NCBI RefSeq assembly: GCF_001423525.1
Contig: NZ_LMOI01000001.1
Span: forward strand, 1-64,000
Source: Arthrobacter sp. Leaf137
Lineage (GTDB): Bacteria; Actinomycetota; Actinomycetes; Actinomycetales; Micrococcaceae
DNA: 64,000 nucleotides
Direction of reading: 5' to 3'
The position numbers and the translations under genes were made by a program. Below, piece after piece: positions 43,916 to 53,742 of the stretch. Numbering within the stretch: the stretch's first letter is position 1; the number at the start of each line of letters is the position of its first letter. Under the pieces are notes generated by a model. The model was not told where the DNA came from. It saw only the letters and a list, made by a program, of their open reading frames with translations, and did no database searches.

Positions 43916-45529
43916 CTACGCCCCGGGTTCGCGGTCCGGCCGCAGCAGGCGCGCGCCGCCGTCGTTCGCGTTGAGCAGTGCCTCCGCGCGGCGCCGGTGG
44001 CCGTTCCGGGTGTCCGGATCCATCGAGTCCAGCAGGGAAACTGCCATCCGGGACCGGGGGTTGCGCTCAATGACAGGGCGGTGGTCATCGATGAAGGTCC
44101 AGTACAGGGCATCCCAGTCGGGGATCCACTCCCCCGGCGGCAGATCGGACATTTTCCGCAGGTAGTTGCTGCCGGAGATGTATGGCTTCGTGGTGATTCC
44201 GGCACCTGACGCGAACTGGCTCATCGCGTAGACGTTGGGAACCATGACCCAGTCGTAGGCGTCCACATACATGGCCATGAACCATTCATAGACGTCATTC
44301 GGGCGGATGCGCAGGAGGGACATGGCGTTGCCCAGGATCATCAGCCGTTCGATGTGGTGGCTGTACCCGGTGGCTAGCACGCGGGAGATCACCATATCCA
44401 CGGGGGCCAGCCCGGTGGTGGCGTCCCACCACCCTGCGCCAAGTCCGTTCCCGTGGTTGAGCAGGTTTGCGCTGCGCATTTGCCGGCCCCGGAGACGGTA
44501 GGTGGCCCGCATGTACTCCCGCCATCCGATCAGCTGCCGCAAAAAACCCTCGAGGGAAGCCAACGGCGTGTTTTGCCCGGCGCCGTCCAGAATTGCGTCC
44601 AGGACCTCGCGGGGGTCCAGCAGCCCGATGTTGAGTGCCGGCGTGAGCAGCCCGTGGTTGATGAAGGGATGCGCGGTGGAGATGGCGTCTTCGTAGGCAC
44701 CAAATCCGGCAAGCCGGTCGCGGACAAACTCGTGCAGGTGCCGCCGGGCTTCCGCCGCGTCGGTGGGCCAGGCAAAGGAGGCAGGGTCTCCCGGGGCGTC
44801 CGGAAACTCCTCCGCTACCCATGCGACGGCGGCCTCTACGTCGCTTGATTCGATCTCAGGGGTGGTATCCGCTCCACCGCCGTCTTTCATCAGTGCGTCA
44901 AGGTCGAACATCGCTTGCCCGGCGTTGATTCCGCTGTTGAACCTGCTCAGGGCGGCCGGAACGTACCCGCGGGGAAGCCTTTTCCTGTTCTCGGCGTCAA
45001 AGGACCACTTGCCACCAACGGGGCCGCCGCCGTCCACCAGGACGTTGAGCCGGCGGCGTTGCCACACGTAGAAGTCGTGCATCCGGGCGGGATTTCCGGC
45101 GAACCACTCATCAATCCGACGGCGGTCTGTCAGGAAATTGGGAGTCTCCAGGACGTCGCCGGCCTGCATGCGGTAGCCGCCGTCAGCGAGGCCGGCGAAC
45201 AGGTCCTGCCCAAGCCAGTCGTCCACGACGTCGAACCAGGTCACCTGCCGCGGGCGGCTGCTGCGAATGAGTTGCCCCAGCTGGCTTCGCGACGTGTGGG
45301 AGGGGTGGCTGGCCAGAACGGCAACCTCATGGCCATGGCTGCGGAGCCGCCGTGCAAAGCGTGCCATCGATGCCCGGTGCAGGACCAGTTTGTGCGAGTG
45401 GAAGGCGTACTGACGGAACATGAGGTCGTGCTCGATCAGCACAAACGCCGTTCCGTCAGCCGGCAGTTCAAGCTGCTGCCCGAAGAGCTGATGCGGCAGG
45501 ACGAGGCGCAGGTGCTGGCCGGATTGCAT
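43916..45529 (-). CDS. Photolyase/cryptochrome of the FeS-BCP type, lacking cysteines
   Basis: 537 residues related to bacterial (6-4) photolyases / CryPro (PhrB-like). Family marks: N-terminal LVLPHQLF, LIEHDLMFRQYAFHSHKL, WREYMRATYRL, the His pair in GYSHHIERLMILGN (about 398-411), and MYVDAYDWVMVPNVYAMSQFA. Usual members bind a [4Fe-4S] cluster with four cysteines. This protein contains no cysteine, and the segment carrying two of them reads KMSDLPPGEWIPDW. FAD-dependent repair or light sensing is inferred. Leaderless ATG. Confidence 0.85.
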   Translation of the reverse strand: MQSGQHLRLVLPHQLFGQQLELPADGTAFVLIEHDLMFRQYAFHSHKLVLHRASMARFARRLRSHGHEVAVLASHPSHTSRSQLGQLIRSSRPRQVTWFDVVDDWLGQDLFAGLADGGYRMQAGDVLETPNFLTDRRRIDEWFAGNPARMHDFYVWQRRRLNVLVDGGGPVGGKWSFDAENRKRLPRGYVPAALSRFNSGINAGQAMFDLDALMKDGGGADTTPEIESSDVEAAVAWVAEEFPDAPGDPASFAWPTDAAEARRHLHEFVRDRLAGFGAYEDAISTAHPFINHGLLTPALNIGLLDPREVLDAILDGAGQNTPLASLEGFLRQLIGWREYMRATYRLRGRQMRSANLLNHGNGLGAGWWDATTGLAPVDMVISRVLATGYSHHIERLMILGNAMSLLRIRPNDVYEWFMAMYVDAYDWVMVPNVYAMSQFASGAGITTKPYISGSNYLRKMSDLPPGEWIPDWDALYWTFIDDHRPVIERNPRSRMAVSLLDSMDPDTRNGHRRRAEALLNANDGGARLLRPDREPGA

Positions 45530-45535
45530 GCCCCA

Positions 45536-45541
45536 ACGATA
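45536..45541 (-). promoter_or_regulatory. Leaderless -10 of the photolyase gene
   Basis: TATCGT on the minus strand, six bases before the ATG. Confidence 0.55.
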
Positions 45542-45682
45542 GTTGGAATGCTTTCCGGACGTTGCCGAGCGGACACCCGGCCCCGCTGTCGCAAACGGTA
45601 ACCTCCACCTGCCCTGTCCACGGGTGGCGGGCAAGGCGAGCATATTCTGGGGTCAACCACCAGGCCCAAGCAAAGGAAGCCC

Positions 45683-46726
45683 ATGCCAGATCAGAACCGT
45701 CCCCTGCGAAAGCTTGGTTTCCTCACCATCGGCCTCTTCGATCCGGCCAACCCGGCCGCCGGTCACGAATCCACGTTGCAGGTCATCGAGCTGGGTGAGC
45801 GGCTTGGTTTCGACAGCGCGTGGCTGCGGCACCGCCACCTGCAGTTTGGCATTTCCTCACCGGTGGCCGTCATGGCAGCGGCCAGCCAGCGTACGTCCCG
45901 GATCGAGCTTGGCACCGCTGTTACGCCGCTGGGCTGGGAGAACCCCCTGCGCCTGGCCGAGGACCTGGCCACCACGGACGTGCTGGCTGGCGGCCGGATC
46001 AATTCCGGCCTCAGCGTGGGCGAGCCGATGCACTGGGACACGGTGAAGCATGACCTTTACCCCGATTCCGCAGCGGTGGAGGATTTCAGCTACGTCCGCG
46101 TGGAGCGGTTTGCCCGGCTGGTTGCGGGCGAACCTGTCCGCGATTTCTCCGGCAAGCAGGGCGTGGTGGAGGAGTTTTCCAACCGCGTGGAACCGCATTC
46201 CCCGGGATTGCGGGATCGTCTCTGGTACGGCGCCGCCAGCCGGAAGTCGGCGGTCTGGGCAGGCGGGAACGGCTTCAACCTGCTCTCCAGCAGCGTGATT
46301 TTCCCTGACGCAGGCGATGAACCCGACTTCGCCCGGATCCAGCAGTCCCAGATCCGCGCCTACCGGGACGCGGCCGCCGCGTCAGGACAGCCGCAGGAAC
46401 GGACCCGGGTATCGCAGGGGCTGGTGGTCATTCCCACCGATTCGGCCTCTGCGGCACAGCGGAAGAAGTACCAGCAGTACGTTGACGAACGCACGCCCCG
46501 CACGGCCGCCCCGCAGGGTCCGAAGAGGATGCTGTTCGCCAGGGACCTCATCGGCACGAGTGGGCAAATCGCGGAGAAGCTGTACGCGCACGTAGGTTTC
46601 CAGGAAGTTGACGAAGTGGCCTTCGCCTTGCCCTTCAGCTTTGAGCACGAGGACTACGTCCAGATCCTCACCGACATCGCCACCCGGCTGGGTCCGGCCC
46701 TTGGCTGGGCGCCGGCCGGAGCCTGA
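45683..46726 (+). CDS. Luciferase-like flavin monooxygenase
   Basis: 347 residues of the bacterial-luciferase-like (LLM) TIM-barrel family using reduced FMN or F420. Segments: LRKLGFLTIGLFD, LGFDSAWLRHRHL, RIELGTAVTPLGWENPLRLAEDLATTDVL in part, and GRINSGLSVGEP. AAGGAAG upstream of the ATG fixes the start. Divergent from the photolyase; six bases before the convergent SDR gene. Substrate unknown. Confidence 0.85.
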   Translation: MPDQNRPLRKLGFLTIGLFDPANPAAGHESTLQVIELGERLGFDSAWLRHRHLQFGISSPVAVMAAASQRTSRIELGTAVTPLGWENPLRLAEDLATTDVLAGGRINSGLSVGEPMHWDTVKHDLYPDSAAVEDFSYVRVERFARLVAGEPVRDFSGKQGVVEEFSNRVEPHSPGLRDRLWYGAASRKSAVWAGGNGFNLLSSSVIFPDAGDEPDFARIQQSQIRAYRDAAAASGQPQERTRVSQGLVVIPTDSASAAQRKKYQQYVDERTPRTAAPQGPKRMLFARDLIGTSGQIAEKLYAHVGFQEVDEVAFALPFSFEHEDYVQILTDIATRLGPALGWAPAGA

Positions 46727-46731
46727 CGAGC

Positions 46732-47385
46732 CTAGAAAGCGGTGCTGGGCAGGTCCTTCTCGCCGTCGGCAATGGCAGTAACAATCCGCGCTGCAACCAG
46801 GTCGGGATCCAGCGCCGCGCCGAATCGCGGCGCTGTCCCGGCGATCGGATGCTCAGACAGGGCGGTGCCGGTGTGGCCTGGGCGTGCGTCCAGGATTCGG
46901 ATGCCCGCCCGGCGATACTCACGGGCCGCTGCGACAACGAAGGCCGCGAGCCCGGCCTTCGACGCTGAGTAGGCCGCCAGGCCGGCGACGGGTGCCTCGG
47001 CGACAACGCCGCTCAGTGTGACAACGAAGGGTTCCCGGCCTTCACGTGCGGAGGCCGCGAGGTAGGGCTGGCTCTGGGTGATGAGGTCGATCGGACCGGT
47101 CGTGTTCACCGCGAAGAGTTCGTCCACTGTGGCGGCTTCAAGTTCTGATGCGGCGCCGAAGGCAACGACCCCTGATGCAACCACTAGCCCGTCGAGACGC
47201 CCGTACCGCGCATTCGTGGCATCCAGCACCGCCTGGATCGCGGAGGGCGTGCGCAGATCGTGCCCCATTGACTTTGACGACCGGGCGACGATGGCGCCGT
47301 TTCCCGCCAGCTGATCGGCGATGCGCGAACCGAGTCCGCCGCTGGCGCCGACTACCAGAACAACCGCTCCCTGAAGAGTCGTCAT
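46732..47385 (-). CDS. Short-chain dehydrogenase/reductase
   Basis: 217-residue classical SDR. Cofactor motif VVGASGGLGSR near residue 12, catalytic Ser in the LSGVV segment near 125, and YSASKAG (Tyr-x3-Lys) near 139. It ends close to the LLM gene, with which it is convergent. Leaderless ATG. Substrate unknown. Confidence 0.88.
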   Translation of the reverse strand: MTTLQGAVVLVVGASGGLGSRIADQLAGNGAIVARSSKSMGHDLRTPSAIQAVLDATNARYGRLDGLVVASGVVAFGAASELEAATVDELFAVNTTGPIDLITQSQPYLAASAREGREPFVVTLSGVVAEAPVAGLAAYSASKAGLAAFVVAAAREYRRAGIRILDARPGHTGTALSEHPIAGTAPRFGAALDPDLVAARIVTAIADGEKDLPSTAF

Positions 47386-47391
47386 GGATAG

Positions 47392-47397
47392 ATCCTA
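47392..47397 (-). promoter_or_regulatory. Leaderless -10 of the SDR gene
   Basis: TAGGAT on the minus strand, six bases before the ATG. Confidence 0.6.
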
Positions 47398-47512
47398 GGC
47401 CACGTGCTGCAGGTAACGAGCGCGCGTCGGTTCCCTGGGGCTGGACGGCTGCGGTACCGCGCAGGCAAAGAAGCAGGCTTCGCCCGCTCCTCCGGGATCA
47501 AGCGAGCCATCA

Positions 47513-47550
47513 GGGACGGGCCCATCTGCGGAAGCAGATGGGCCCGTCCC
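47513..47550 (-). terminator. ychF terminator
   Basis: A perfect 17-bp stem (gggacgggccc...) with a ggaa tetraloop, just after the ychF stop codon. No U-run, but long and stable. Confidence 0.8.
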
Positions 47551-47564
47551 GAAATTCTCTGGGC

Positions 47565-48650
47565 TTAGACGTTGAAGCGGAACTCCACCACGTCGCCGTC
47601 GGACATGACGTACTCCTTGCCTTCGATGCGGACCTTGCCGCGGGACTTCGCCTCGGCCATGGAACCGGCCTCGACGAGGTCGGCGAAGGAGACCACTTCA
47701 GCCTTGATAAAGCCGCGCTGGAAGTCCGAGTGGATCACTCCTGCGGCCTGAGGGGCGGTGTCACCCTGGCGGATGGTCCAGGCGCGCGCTTCCTTGGGAC
47801 CCGCCGTCAGGTAGGTCTGCAGCCCGAGGGTGTGGAAACCGACGCGGGCCAGCTGGTCCAGGCCGGACTCTTCCTGACCGTTCATCTCCAGCATTTCGCG
47901 GGCTTCTTCCTCGTCCAGCTCGACGAGGTCTGCTTCGAGCTTGGCGTCGAGGAAGATGCAGTCTGCGGGGGCTACGAGGGCCCGCAGTTCGTCCTGCTTT
48001 TCCTGGCTGCCCAGGATGGCCTCGTCCGCGTTGAAGACGTAGATGAACGGCTTGGCCGTCAGGAGCCCGAGCTCCTTGAGGTGCTCCATCTCAAGCTTGT
48101 CGCTCTTGACCGAGGAGAAAATAGTGTCGCCGCGCTCAAGGACGGTCTGGGCGGCCTTGATGGCAGCCAGTTCGGCGGCCTCCCGCTTCTTGATCTTGAC
48201 CTCTTTTTCGATCCGGGGAATGGCCTTCTCGATGGTCTGCAGGTCTGCGAGGATCAGCTCGGTGTTGATGGTCTCCATGTCCGAGCGCGGATCAACTTTG
48301 CCGTCCACGTGGATGACATCGGGGTCGTCGAACACGCGCACCACCTGGGCGATGGCCTCCGCCTCGCGGATGTTCGCCAGGAACTGGTTGCCCAGCCCTT
48401 CGCCCTCCGAGGCACCCTTGACGATGCCGGCGATGTCCACGAAGGACACCGCGGCGGGCAGGACGCGCTGCGAGTTGAAGATCCCGGCAAGCTGCTGCAG
48501 CCGGGGATCCGGCAGGTTCACGACGCCGACGTTCGGTTCGATAGTGGCGAACGGATAGTTCGCCGCCAGAACCTGGTTTCGGGTCAGCGCGTTGAAGAGG
48601 GTTGATTTGCCGACGTTGGGCAGTCCGACGATGCCAATAGTAAGAGCCAC
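47565..48650 (-). CDS. ychF: Redox-responsive ATPase/GTPase YchF
   Basis: Obg-family P-loop protein (OLA1/YchF) associated with ribosomes and oxidative stress response. 361 residues. G1 GLPNVGKST near residue 8, G3 [14 protein letters not shown], the coiled-coil middle, and the C-terminal TGS domain ending [10 protein letters not shown] take the second of two nearby GTG codons, giving the family N terminus MALTIGIVG. Confidence 0.94.
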   Translation of the reverse strand: MALTIGIVGLPNVGKSTLFNALTRNQVLAANYPFATIEPNVGVVNLPDPRLQQLAGIFNSQRVLPAAVSFVDIAGIVKGASEGEGLGNQFLANIREAEAIAQVVRVFDDPDVIHVDGKVDPRSDMETINTELILADLQTIEKAIPRIEKEVKIKKREAAELAAIKAAQTVLERGDTIFSSVKSDKLEMEHLKELGLLTAKPFIYVFNADEAILGSQEKQDELRALVAPADCIFLDAKLEADLVELDEEEAREMLEMNGQEESGLDQLARVGFHTLGLQTYLTAGPKEARAWTIRQGDTAPQAAGVIHSDFQRGFIKAEVVSFADLVEAGSMAEAKSRGKVRIEGKEYVMSDGDVVEFRFNV

Positions 48651-48658
48651 GAGCACTG

Positions 48659-48664
48659 ATTCTA
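48659..48664 (-). promoter_or_regulatory. Leaderless -10 of ychF
   Basis: TAGAAT on the minus strand, eight bases before the chosen GTG and only two before the earlier one. This supports the downstream start. Confidence 0.5.
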
Positions 48665-48740
48665 CCCGCAGCGTCCCGTCCGGCCGTACCGGTGGATGTC
48701 ACTCCCATTGATTGTCAGTGCCCCGTGCAACAGTGAACCC

Positions 48741-49982
48741 ATGGATGGATTTGCCTTGATTCTTGCCCTCTTCATGCTTCTTGTCGGTGCCTTGGCCGGT
48801 GCGGCCGCCACCTACTTTGTGCTGCGGAAGAACACCAACGGCGTTGAAGCTGACTTTGACGCTGTGTCCGCCCGGCTGTCGGAGGTAAGCGCACAGTTTG
48901 CAGCGGCCGACGCCGAACGCCGGCTTTTGGCGGCACAGAACCGCGAGCTGGGTGAGGCCAGGTCCCAGGACGGCAGCGTGCTGCGCGCCCTTGCCCCGGT
49001 GGCGGAGAAGCTCACGGCAGTCCAGCAGCAGGTGGCCCTGCTGGAACGGGACCGCGTGGAACAGTATGGCCAGCTTGCCCAGCAGCTCCAGGAAGCGCGC
49101 CTCTCGGACGAACAGCTGATGCGCTCCACGCATGCACTGGAATCGGCCCTGCGGTCCAACAGCGCAAGGGGCCAGTGGGGTGAAGTACAGCTGCGGCGGG
49201 TGGTCGAGGCCGCCGGCATGCTGCGCCACGTTGACTTCGTGGAGCAGGTGCACAGCGCCGGCGGCGACTCCGCAGTCCGTCCCGACCTTGTGGTTCAACT
49301 TCCCGGCGAGAAGATCCTGGTGGTGGACGCCAAGGTCCCGTTGTCCGCCTACCTTGAGGCACAGGAGATGGGCGCCTCCGCGGCACACTTTGCGCATCCC
49401 GCCGACGCGCGGCCGGCACCCCAGTCGGTCTCCGAACGCCGTTCACAGCAGGCGCTCCTGGCTGCCCACGCAAAGGCGCTCAGGGCCCACGTGGATGCGC
49501 TGGGCAACAAGAGGTACTGGGACATTCCGGGGAACTCCCCCGAACTGGTGGTCTGCTTCATCCCTGCCGAATCAATTCTTGCGGCTGCCCTTGAAGCCGA
49601 TGCGTCGCTCCTGGACCACGCGCTGTCCAAGAGCGTTGTCCTGGCCTCTCCGGGGACTCTGCTAGCTGTGCTGAAGTCGGTGGCGTTCACGTGGCGGCAG
49701 GACGTCCTGACGGACAATGCGCGGGAACTGTTCGACCTCGCCAGGCAGCTCTATGACCGGATGGGAACGCTGGGAGAGAACGTCACGAAGCTGGGGTCAT
49801 CGCTGAAGACGTCCGTTGACCGCTACAACTCCCTAGTGGGAACGCTGGAGGCCCGGGTGCTGCCCACGGCCCGCAAGCTGAACAGCCTGGACGAAGCGGG
49901 CCTGGCCTCCCCCGCGCCGGTCGAGGTCACACCCCGCGCCCTTGCAGCCCCCGAGCTCCAACAGGACGGGGCCGCCGCGTAG
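48741..49982 (+). CDS. rmuC: DNA recombination protein RmuC
   Basis: 413 residues. N-terminal membrane helix (ALILALFMLLVGALAGAAAT), a coiled coil (about 30-130) and the RmuC nuclease-like domain (GQWGEVQLRRVVEAAGM, PDLVVQLPGEKILVVDAKVP, ALGNKRYWD). RmuC limits inversions at short repeats. The D..(E)VK-like core VVDAKVPL fits a PD-(D/E)xK fold. The ATG chosen is the one just before the membrane helix; 15 upstream codons are open but lack a ribosome site. Confidence 0.9.
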   Translation: MDGFALILALFMLLVGALAGAAATYFVLRKNTNGVEADFDAVSARLSEVSAQFAAADAERRLLAAQNRELGEARSQDGSVLRALAPVAEKLTAVQQQVALLERDRVEQYGQLAQQLQEARLSDEQLMRSTHALESALRSNSARGQWGEVQLRRVVEAAGMLRHVDFVEQVHSAGGDSAVRPDLVVQLPGEKILVVDAKVPLSAYLEAQEMGASAAHFAHPADARPAPQSVSERRSQQALLAAHAKALRAHVDALGNKRYWDIPGNSPELVVCFIPAESILAAALEADASLLDHALSKSVVLASPGTLLAVLKSVAFTWRQDVLTDNARELFDLARQLYDRMGTLGENVTKLGSSLKTSVDRYNSLVGTLEARVLPTARKLNSLDEAGLASPAPVEVTPRALAAPELQQDGAAA

Positions 49983-49993
49983 GACGCCGGACG

Positions 49994-51073
49994 TCAGTCG
50001 CGCGGCCGGCGTCCGCCGAGGGCGCGGCTGACGTCGCCGGCCTGCTTCAGGGTTGCGCGGAGTTCCTTGGGCAGCGAAAACAGGAGGTCTTCCTCGGCGG
50101 TGACCACTTCTTCCACGCTTCCGTAGCCGTACTCAGCGAGCAGCCGGAGCACGTCCTGGACCAGCACCTCGGGAACGGAGGCCCCCGAGGTCACGCCGAC
50201 GGTCGCCACGCCTTCAAACCATGCTTCGTCCACCTGGTTGGCGAAGTCGACGCGGTAGGACGCCTTGGCGCCGTATTCCAGTGCCACTTCCACCAGCCGC
50301 ACGGAGTTCGAGGAGTTTGCGGACCCCACCACAATCACCAGGTCCGCCTGGGGAGAAATCTTCTTGATGGCCACCTGCCGGTTAGTGGTGGCGTAGCAGA
50401 TGTCATCGCTGGGCGGGTCCTGCAGGGTGGGAAACCGCGCTTTCAGCAGCCGGACCGTTTCCATGGTTTCGTCGACGCTGAGGGTGGTCTGCGAGAGCCA
50501 AATAACCTTTTCCGGGTCACGGACTGTCACCTTGTCCACCTCGTGGGGGCCGTTGATGATCTGGATGTGGTCGGGCGCTTCGCCCGCGGTCCCTTCCACT
50601 TCCTCGTGCCCGTCGTGGCCGATCAGGAGGATGTCGAAATCGTCCTTGGCAAACCGGACGGCTTCCTTGTGCACCTTCGTCACCAGGGGGCACGTGGCGT
50701 CGATGGTGCGCAGTCCGCGTTGGCCGGCCGACTCGACGACGGCAGGTGACACTCCGTGCGCGGAGAAGATGACCAGCGCACCTTCGGGAACCTCGTCCGT
50801 CTCGTCAACGAACACAGCACCCTTCTCTTCGAGGGAGCTGACCACATGGACGTTGTGCACGATCTGCTTGCGGACGTAGACAGGGGGTCCGTAGTGCTCC
50901 AGGGCCTTTTCGACGGCGATCACGGCCCGGTCCACTCCCGCGCAGTAGCCTCGGGGGGCCGCGAGCAGTACCTTTTTGGCCCCGGTGACGGGCGCTGCAG
51001 CTGCTACTTCCTCGGGCGAGCGGCGCCTACGCGGGACGGTTGGCATCGAGAGGGAAACAGCTGTGGAGGTCAT
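49994..51073 (-). CDS. ispH: 4-hydroxy-3-methylbut-2-enyl diphosphate reductase
   Basis: Last step of the MEP isoprenoid pathway: HMBPP to IPP and DMAPP, [4Fe-4S] enzyme. 359 residues with the three cluster cysteines in [20 protein letters not shown] and [12 protein letters not shown] 30-residue basic N-terminal extension precedes the core. Leaderless. The -10 overlaps the end of the upstream membrane-protein gene. Confidence 0.95.
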   Translation of the reverse strand: MTSTAVSLSMPTVPRRRRSPEEVAAAAPVTGAKKVLLAAPRGYCAGVDRAVIAVEKALEHYGPPVYVRKQIVHNVHVVSSLEEKGAVFVDETDEVPEGALVIFSAHGVSPAVVESAGQRGLRTIDATCPLVTKVHKEAVRFAKDDFDILLIGHDGHEEVEGTAGEAPDHIQIINGPHEVDKVTVRDPEKVIWLSQTTLSVDETMETVRLLKARFPTLQDPPSDDICYATTNRQVAIKKISPQADLVIVVGSANSSNSVRLVEVALEYGAKASYRVDFANQVDEAWFEGVATVGVTSGASVPEVLVQDVLRLLAEYGYGSVEEVVTAEEDLLFSLPKELRATLKQAGDVSRALGGRRPRD

Positions 51074-51079
51074 CTCTCC

Positions 51080-51085
51080 ATGCTA
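51080..51085 (-). promoter_or_regulatory. Leaderless -10 of ispH
   Basis: TAGCAT on the minus strand, six bases before the ATG. It overlaps the stop codon of the preceding membrane-protein gene. Confidence 0.6.
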
Positions 51086-51934
51086 CCGGGTTGACCGGGG
51101 CCGCCTTCGCGATACGGCTCCGCCAGCGAGCGCCAGCACCAGCAGCACCCCGCCGGCCACGGCGGTGCCCAGTGTCCAGGCCCCAAAGTTGGATGCGGCA
51201 GCAGGCACGAACCCGTCACTGAACAGGTTGGCCACGTCATTGCCCGTGTCTGTTGCGAGGGCCCTGGCCGTTCCGGCATCCGTGGCCAGCTTCCACGCGC
51301 CGGCCATCAGGAGCGCACCAAGACCGGCAGCAGCCGCCACTGTCCAGCGGCGGCGGGCCGCCACCAGGGCGAGGAGGAAGGCGACACCTGAACCGATGGC
51401 CAGCAGGTACCCCATGGGCGCGTAGGTGGCGAGGCGTTCCACCCACTCCCGGTGTTCCGGCTGGCCGACGTTGATCAGCGTCTCCTGGGGCGCATCGAGG
51501 GGAATCCCGCTGGTCCTGGAAATTTCCTCCACCCCCAGGGCCACCAGCGGCGCGACGTCGAGCGTCAGGGATGATGCCTGCCCAGCGGCGCCGGCATCGC
51601 CGGCCGTGGAGGCGAAACTCAGGCGGTGGCTCTTGCGCAGTGTCTCGTCCCACGCCGCCGGGTAGCGGGGAAGGCCGGTCAGGGTTGTTGCGGCGTTCTC
51701 CAGGACCGGCTGCACGAGGTCGTTCAGGAATCCGGGAACGGCGCTGGCGTCGATGGTCCCGACGGCGGCCGTCGCCAGCTGCTGCCGGAATTCCGGGTCC
51801 TGCCCCATAGGCGCCGCAAGGCTCACGAACCCGTCTTCACCGACGATGTTGCGGTCCAGCCAGATGGCAGGAACCGCCATGGCGGCCAGCAGGACGCCCA
51901 GCACGGCAGCCAGGGCGGAAACGAAAGTGCGCAC
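51083..51934 (-). CDS. Actinobacterial membrane protein, unknown function
   Basis: 283 residues: an N-terminal membrane helix (about 5-25), an extracytoplasmic region to about 170 (GEDGFVSLAAPMGQDPEFRQQLA), then three helices (about 174-194, 202-218, 254-275) and a basic tail. No enzymatic motif. GTG start with AAGGA upstream. The same-strand ispH gene follows after nine bases. Conserved architecture in actinobacteria, function unknown. Confidence 0.7.
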   Translation of the reverse strand: MRTFVSALAAVLGVLLAAMAVPAIWLDRNIVGEDGFVSLAAPMGQDPEFRQQLATAAVGTIDASAVPGFLNDLVQPVLENAATTLTGLPRYPAAWDETLRKSHRLSFASTAGDAGAAGQASSLTLDVAPLVALGVEEISRTSGIPLDAPQETLINVGQPEHREWVERLATYAPMGYLLAIGSGVAFLLALVAARRRWTVAAAAGLGALLMAGAWKLATDAGTARALATDTGNDVANLFSDGFVPAAASNFGAWTLGTAVAGGVLLVLALAGGAVSRRRPRSTR

Positions 51935-52155
51935 AGCAGGTCCTTCAGGTTGATGGCGGTAACCCCATCCTAGGCAGGTAACCTGACCGGGCGCTGTCAG
52001 TCCCGCGTGCTATTGCTTATGGATAAGGTTGAAGAACCGGTACCCGCAGCTTTTTCTGATTCAGCTTTTTCTGACGCAGTACTTTCTGACAGCCTGATTT
52101 TCACAGCCACCAAAGGACCCCATGCCCGCAGTTCCAGTCCCGCAGGGGCACCCGC
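51935..52155 (+). other. xseA upstream region
   Basis: 221 bases between the membrane-protein gene and xseA. They contain a 15-base tandem repeat (52046-52090) inside an open frame that begins GTG at 52007 or ATG at 52019 and runs past the xseA start in another frame. No clear promoter was chosen. Confidence 0.4.
52046..52090 (+). repeat. 15-base tandem repeat in xseA leader
   Basis: Three units, gcagctttttctgat, tcagctttttctgac and gcagtactttctgac, with a degenerate fourth to about 52105. In the frame of the upstream open frame each unit encodes five residues (AFSDS, AFSDA, VLSDS). T-rich compared with the surroundings. Confidence 0.75.
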
Positions 52156-53502
52156 ATGTCTGAGCAGTCTCCCCTGCCGGACACCGCGCCGACCACCCTG
52201 CCGGCTACGGCCGCTGAAACCACGCCGGAGAACCCGTGGCCCCTGCAGTTGCTCTCGCAGAAGCTGAAGGTCCACATCGACCGCACGCCGTCTGCCTGGG
52301 TGGAGGGCCAGGTTATCGAGATGAACCGCCGGGGAGGCAACGCCTACCTGACCCTGCGCGACGTCGATGCCGAGGTGTCGCTGCCGGCGTCTGTGTGGGC
52401 CAAGGTCCTGGAACGCAAGAATCTTCCCTTGGAGCGCGGATCACGGGTGGTGGCCCTGCTCAAGCCAGAGTTTTGGTTGAAGACCGGCCGGTTGAACATG
52501 CAGGTCCGGGATATCCGCCCCGTAGGCCTGGGGGACTTGCTCGCTCGCATCGAACGGCTCCGGCAGGCCCTCGCAGCGGAGGGCCTGTTTGCTGATTCGA
52601 GGAAGAGACCCCTCCCCCTGCTGCCGCACCGCATCGGCCTCATCACCGGCAGGGACTCGGACGCCAAGAAGGACGTGGTGCGCAACGCGGCCCTGCGCTG
52701 GCCGGCCGTCGAATTTGAGATCCGCGAAGTGGCGGTGCAGGGCACCAACGCCGTTTCGCAGGTGGTGCGCGCCCTCCGGGAACTGGACGGTCTCCCGGAA
52801 GTCGACGTCATTGTCATCGCCCGGGGCGGCGGGGCGCTGGAGGACCTGCTGCCGTTCAACAGCGAAGAGCTGGTGCGGGCGGTGGCGGCGGCAACGACGC
52901 CCGTAGTGAGCGCCATCGGGCATGAAGCCGACCGGCCGCTGCTCGACGACGTCGCCGACCTTCGGGCGTCCACTCCCACGGATGCCGCCAAGCGGATCGT
53001 TCCGGAGGTCTCCGAGGAGCTGGCCGGTGTCCGGCAGGCCCGGGAACAGCTGCGCCGCTGCATCGAACGGCTGGTGGACCGGGAATCCGACCGGCTGGCC
53101 TCCCTCCATTCCCGTCCTGTCCTGGCGTCACCGGAGGGCCTGGTCACTGTCCGCAGCGAGGAAATCGAACGGCTGCTCCGGCGGTCGTCCACGGCCGTGA
53201 ACTCCACGGTGGTCCGTGCCGGTGACCGGCTGGAGCACCTAAGGACCCAGGTACGTGCCCTGTCCCCCCAGAAAACGCTGGACCGCGGGTACGCGGTGGT
53301 GGAGCTCGCCGGGGCACACGCGGCGTCCCCAGGCTCCGGCCACGCAGTGGTGCGGCGTCCGGCCGATGCCCCCGCGGGGCAGCCACTGGCCATCCGCGTC
53401 GCCGAAGGCCGCTTCGGCGCCACGTCCACAGGCACCGGCAGTCCTGAAGAAAATCCACCAGCACCTGACCAGCACCATCCGGATACGGGAGAAACAACAT
53501 GA
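52156..53502 (+). CDS. xseA: Exodeoxyribonuclease VII large subunit
   Basis: Single-strand DNA exonuclease subunit for repair. 448 residues. N-terminal OB fold (about 28-125, [22 protein letters not shown]), catalytic core with [14 protein letters not shown] and [19 protein letters not shown], and [25 protein letters not shown] in part, then a coiled coil. The start has a weak AGGGG eight bases upstream. It overlaps xseB by ATGA. Confidence 0.94.
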   Translation: MSEQSPLPDTAPTTLPATAAETTPENPWPLQLLSQKLKVHIDRTPSAWVEGQVIEMNRRGGNAYLTLRDVDAEVSLPASVWAKVLERKNLPLERGSRVVALLKPEFWLKTGRLNMQVRDIRPVGLGDLLARIERLRQALAAEGLFADSRKRPLPLLPHRIGLITGRDSDAKKDVVRNAALRWPAVEFEIREVAVQGTNAVSQVVRALRELDGLPEVDVIVIARGGGALEDLLPFNSEELVRAVAAATTPVVSAIGHEADRPLLDDVADLRASTPTDAAKRIVPEVSEELAGVRQAREQLRRCIERLVDRESDRLASLHSRPVLASPEGLVTVRSEEIERLLRRSSTAVNSTVVRAGDRLEHLRTQVRALSPQKTLDRGYAVVELAGAHAASPGSGHAVVRRPADAPAGQPLAIRVAEGRFGATSTGTGSPEENPPAPDQHHPDTGETT

Positions 53503-53717
53503 CCGAGCAGACGTCGGAAACCGGCACCGCCGCACTGAGCTACGAGGAAGCACGCGAACAGCTCATCGCCGTCGTTGGCCGCCTTGAGGCAGGCGGCGCC
53601 AGCCTCGAGGAGTCCCTGGCCCTGTGGGAACGCGGCGAAGCCCTGGCGGCGCGCTGCGAGGAATGGCTGGAAGGCGCCCGCAAGCGGCTCGCCGCTGCCC
53701 GGGACCAGCCGCTGTAG
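53499..53717 (+). CDS. xseB: Exodeoxyribonuclease VII small subunit
   Basis: 72-residue helical subunit ([34 protein letters not shown]) that binds XseA in multiple copies. The ATGA overlap with xseA ensures coupled translation. Length and motif are typical. Confidence 0.94.
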   Translation: MTEQTSETGTAALSYEEAREQLIAVVGRLEAGGASLEESLALWERGEALAARCEEWLEGARKRLAAARDQPL

Positions 53718-53742
53718 GCTCCAAAGTCTCCCGGCGGAACGC

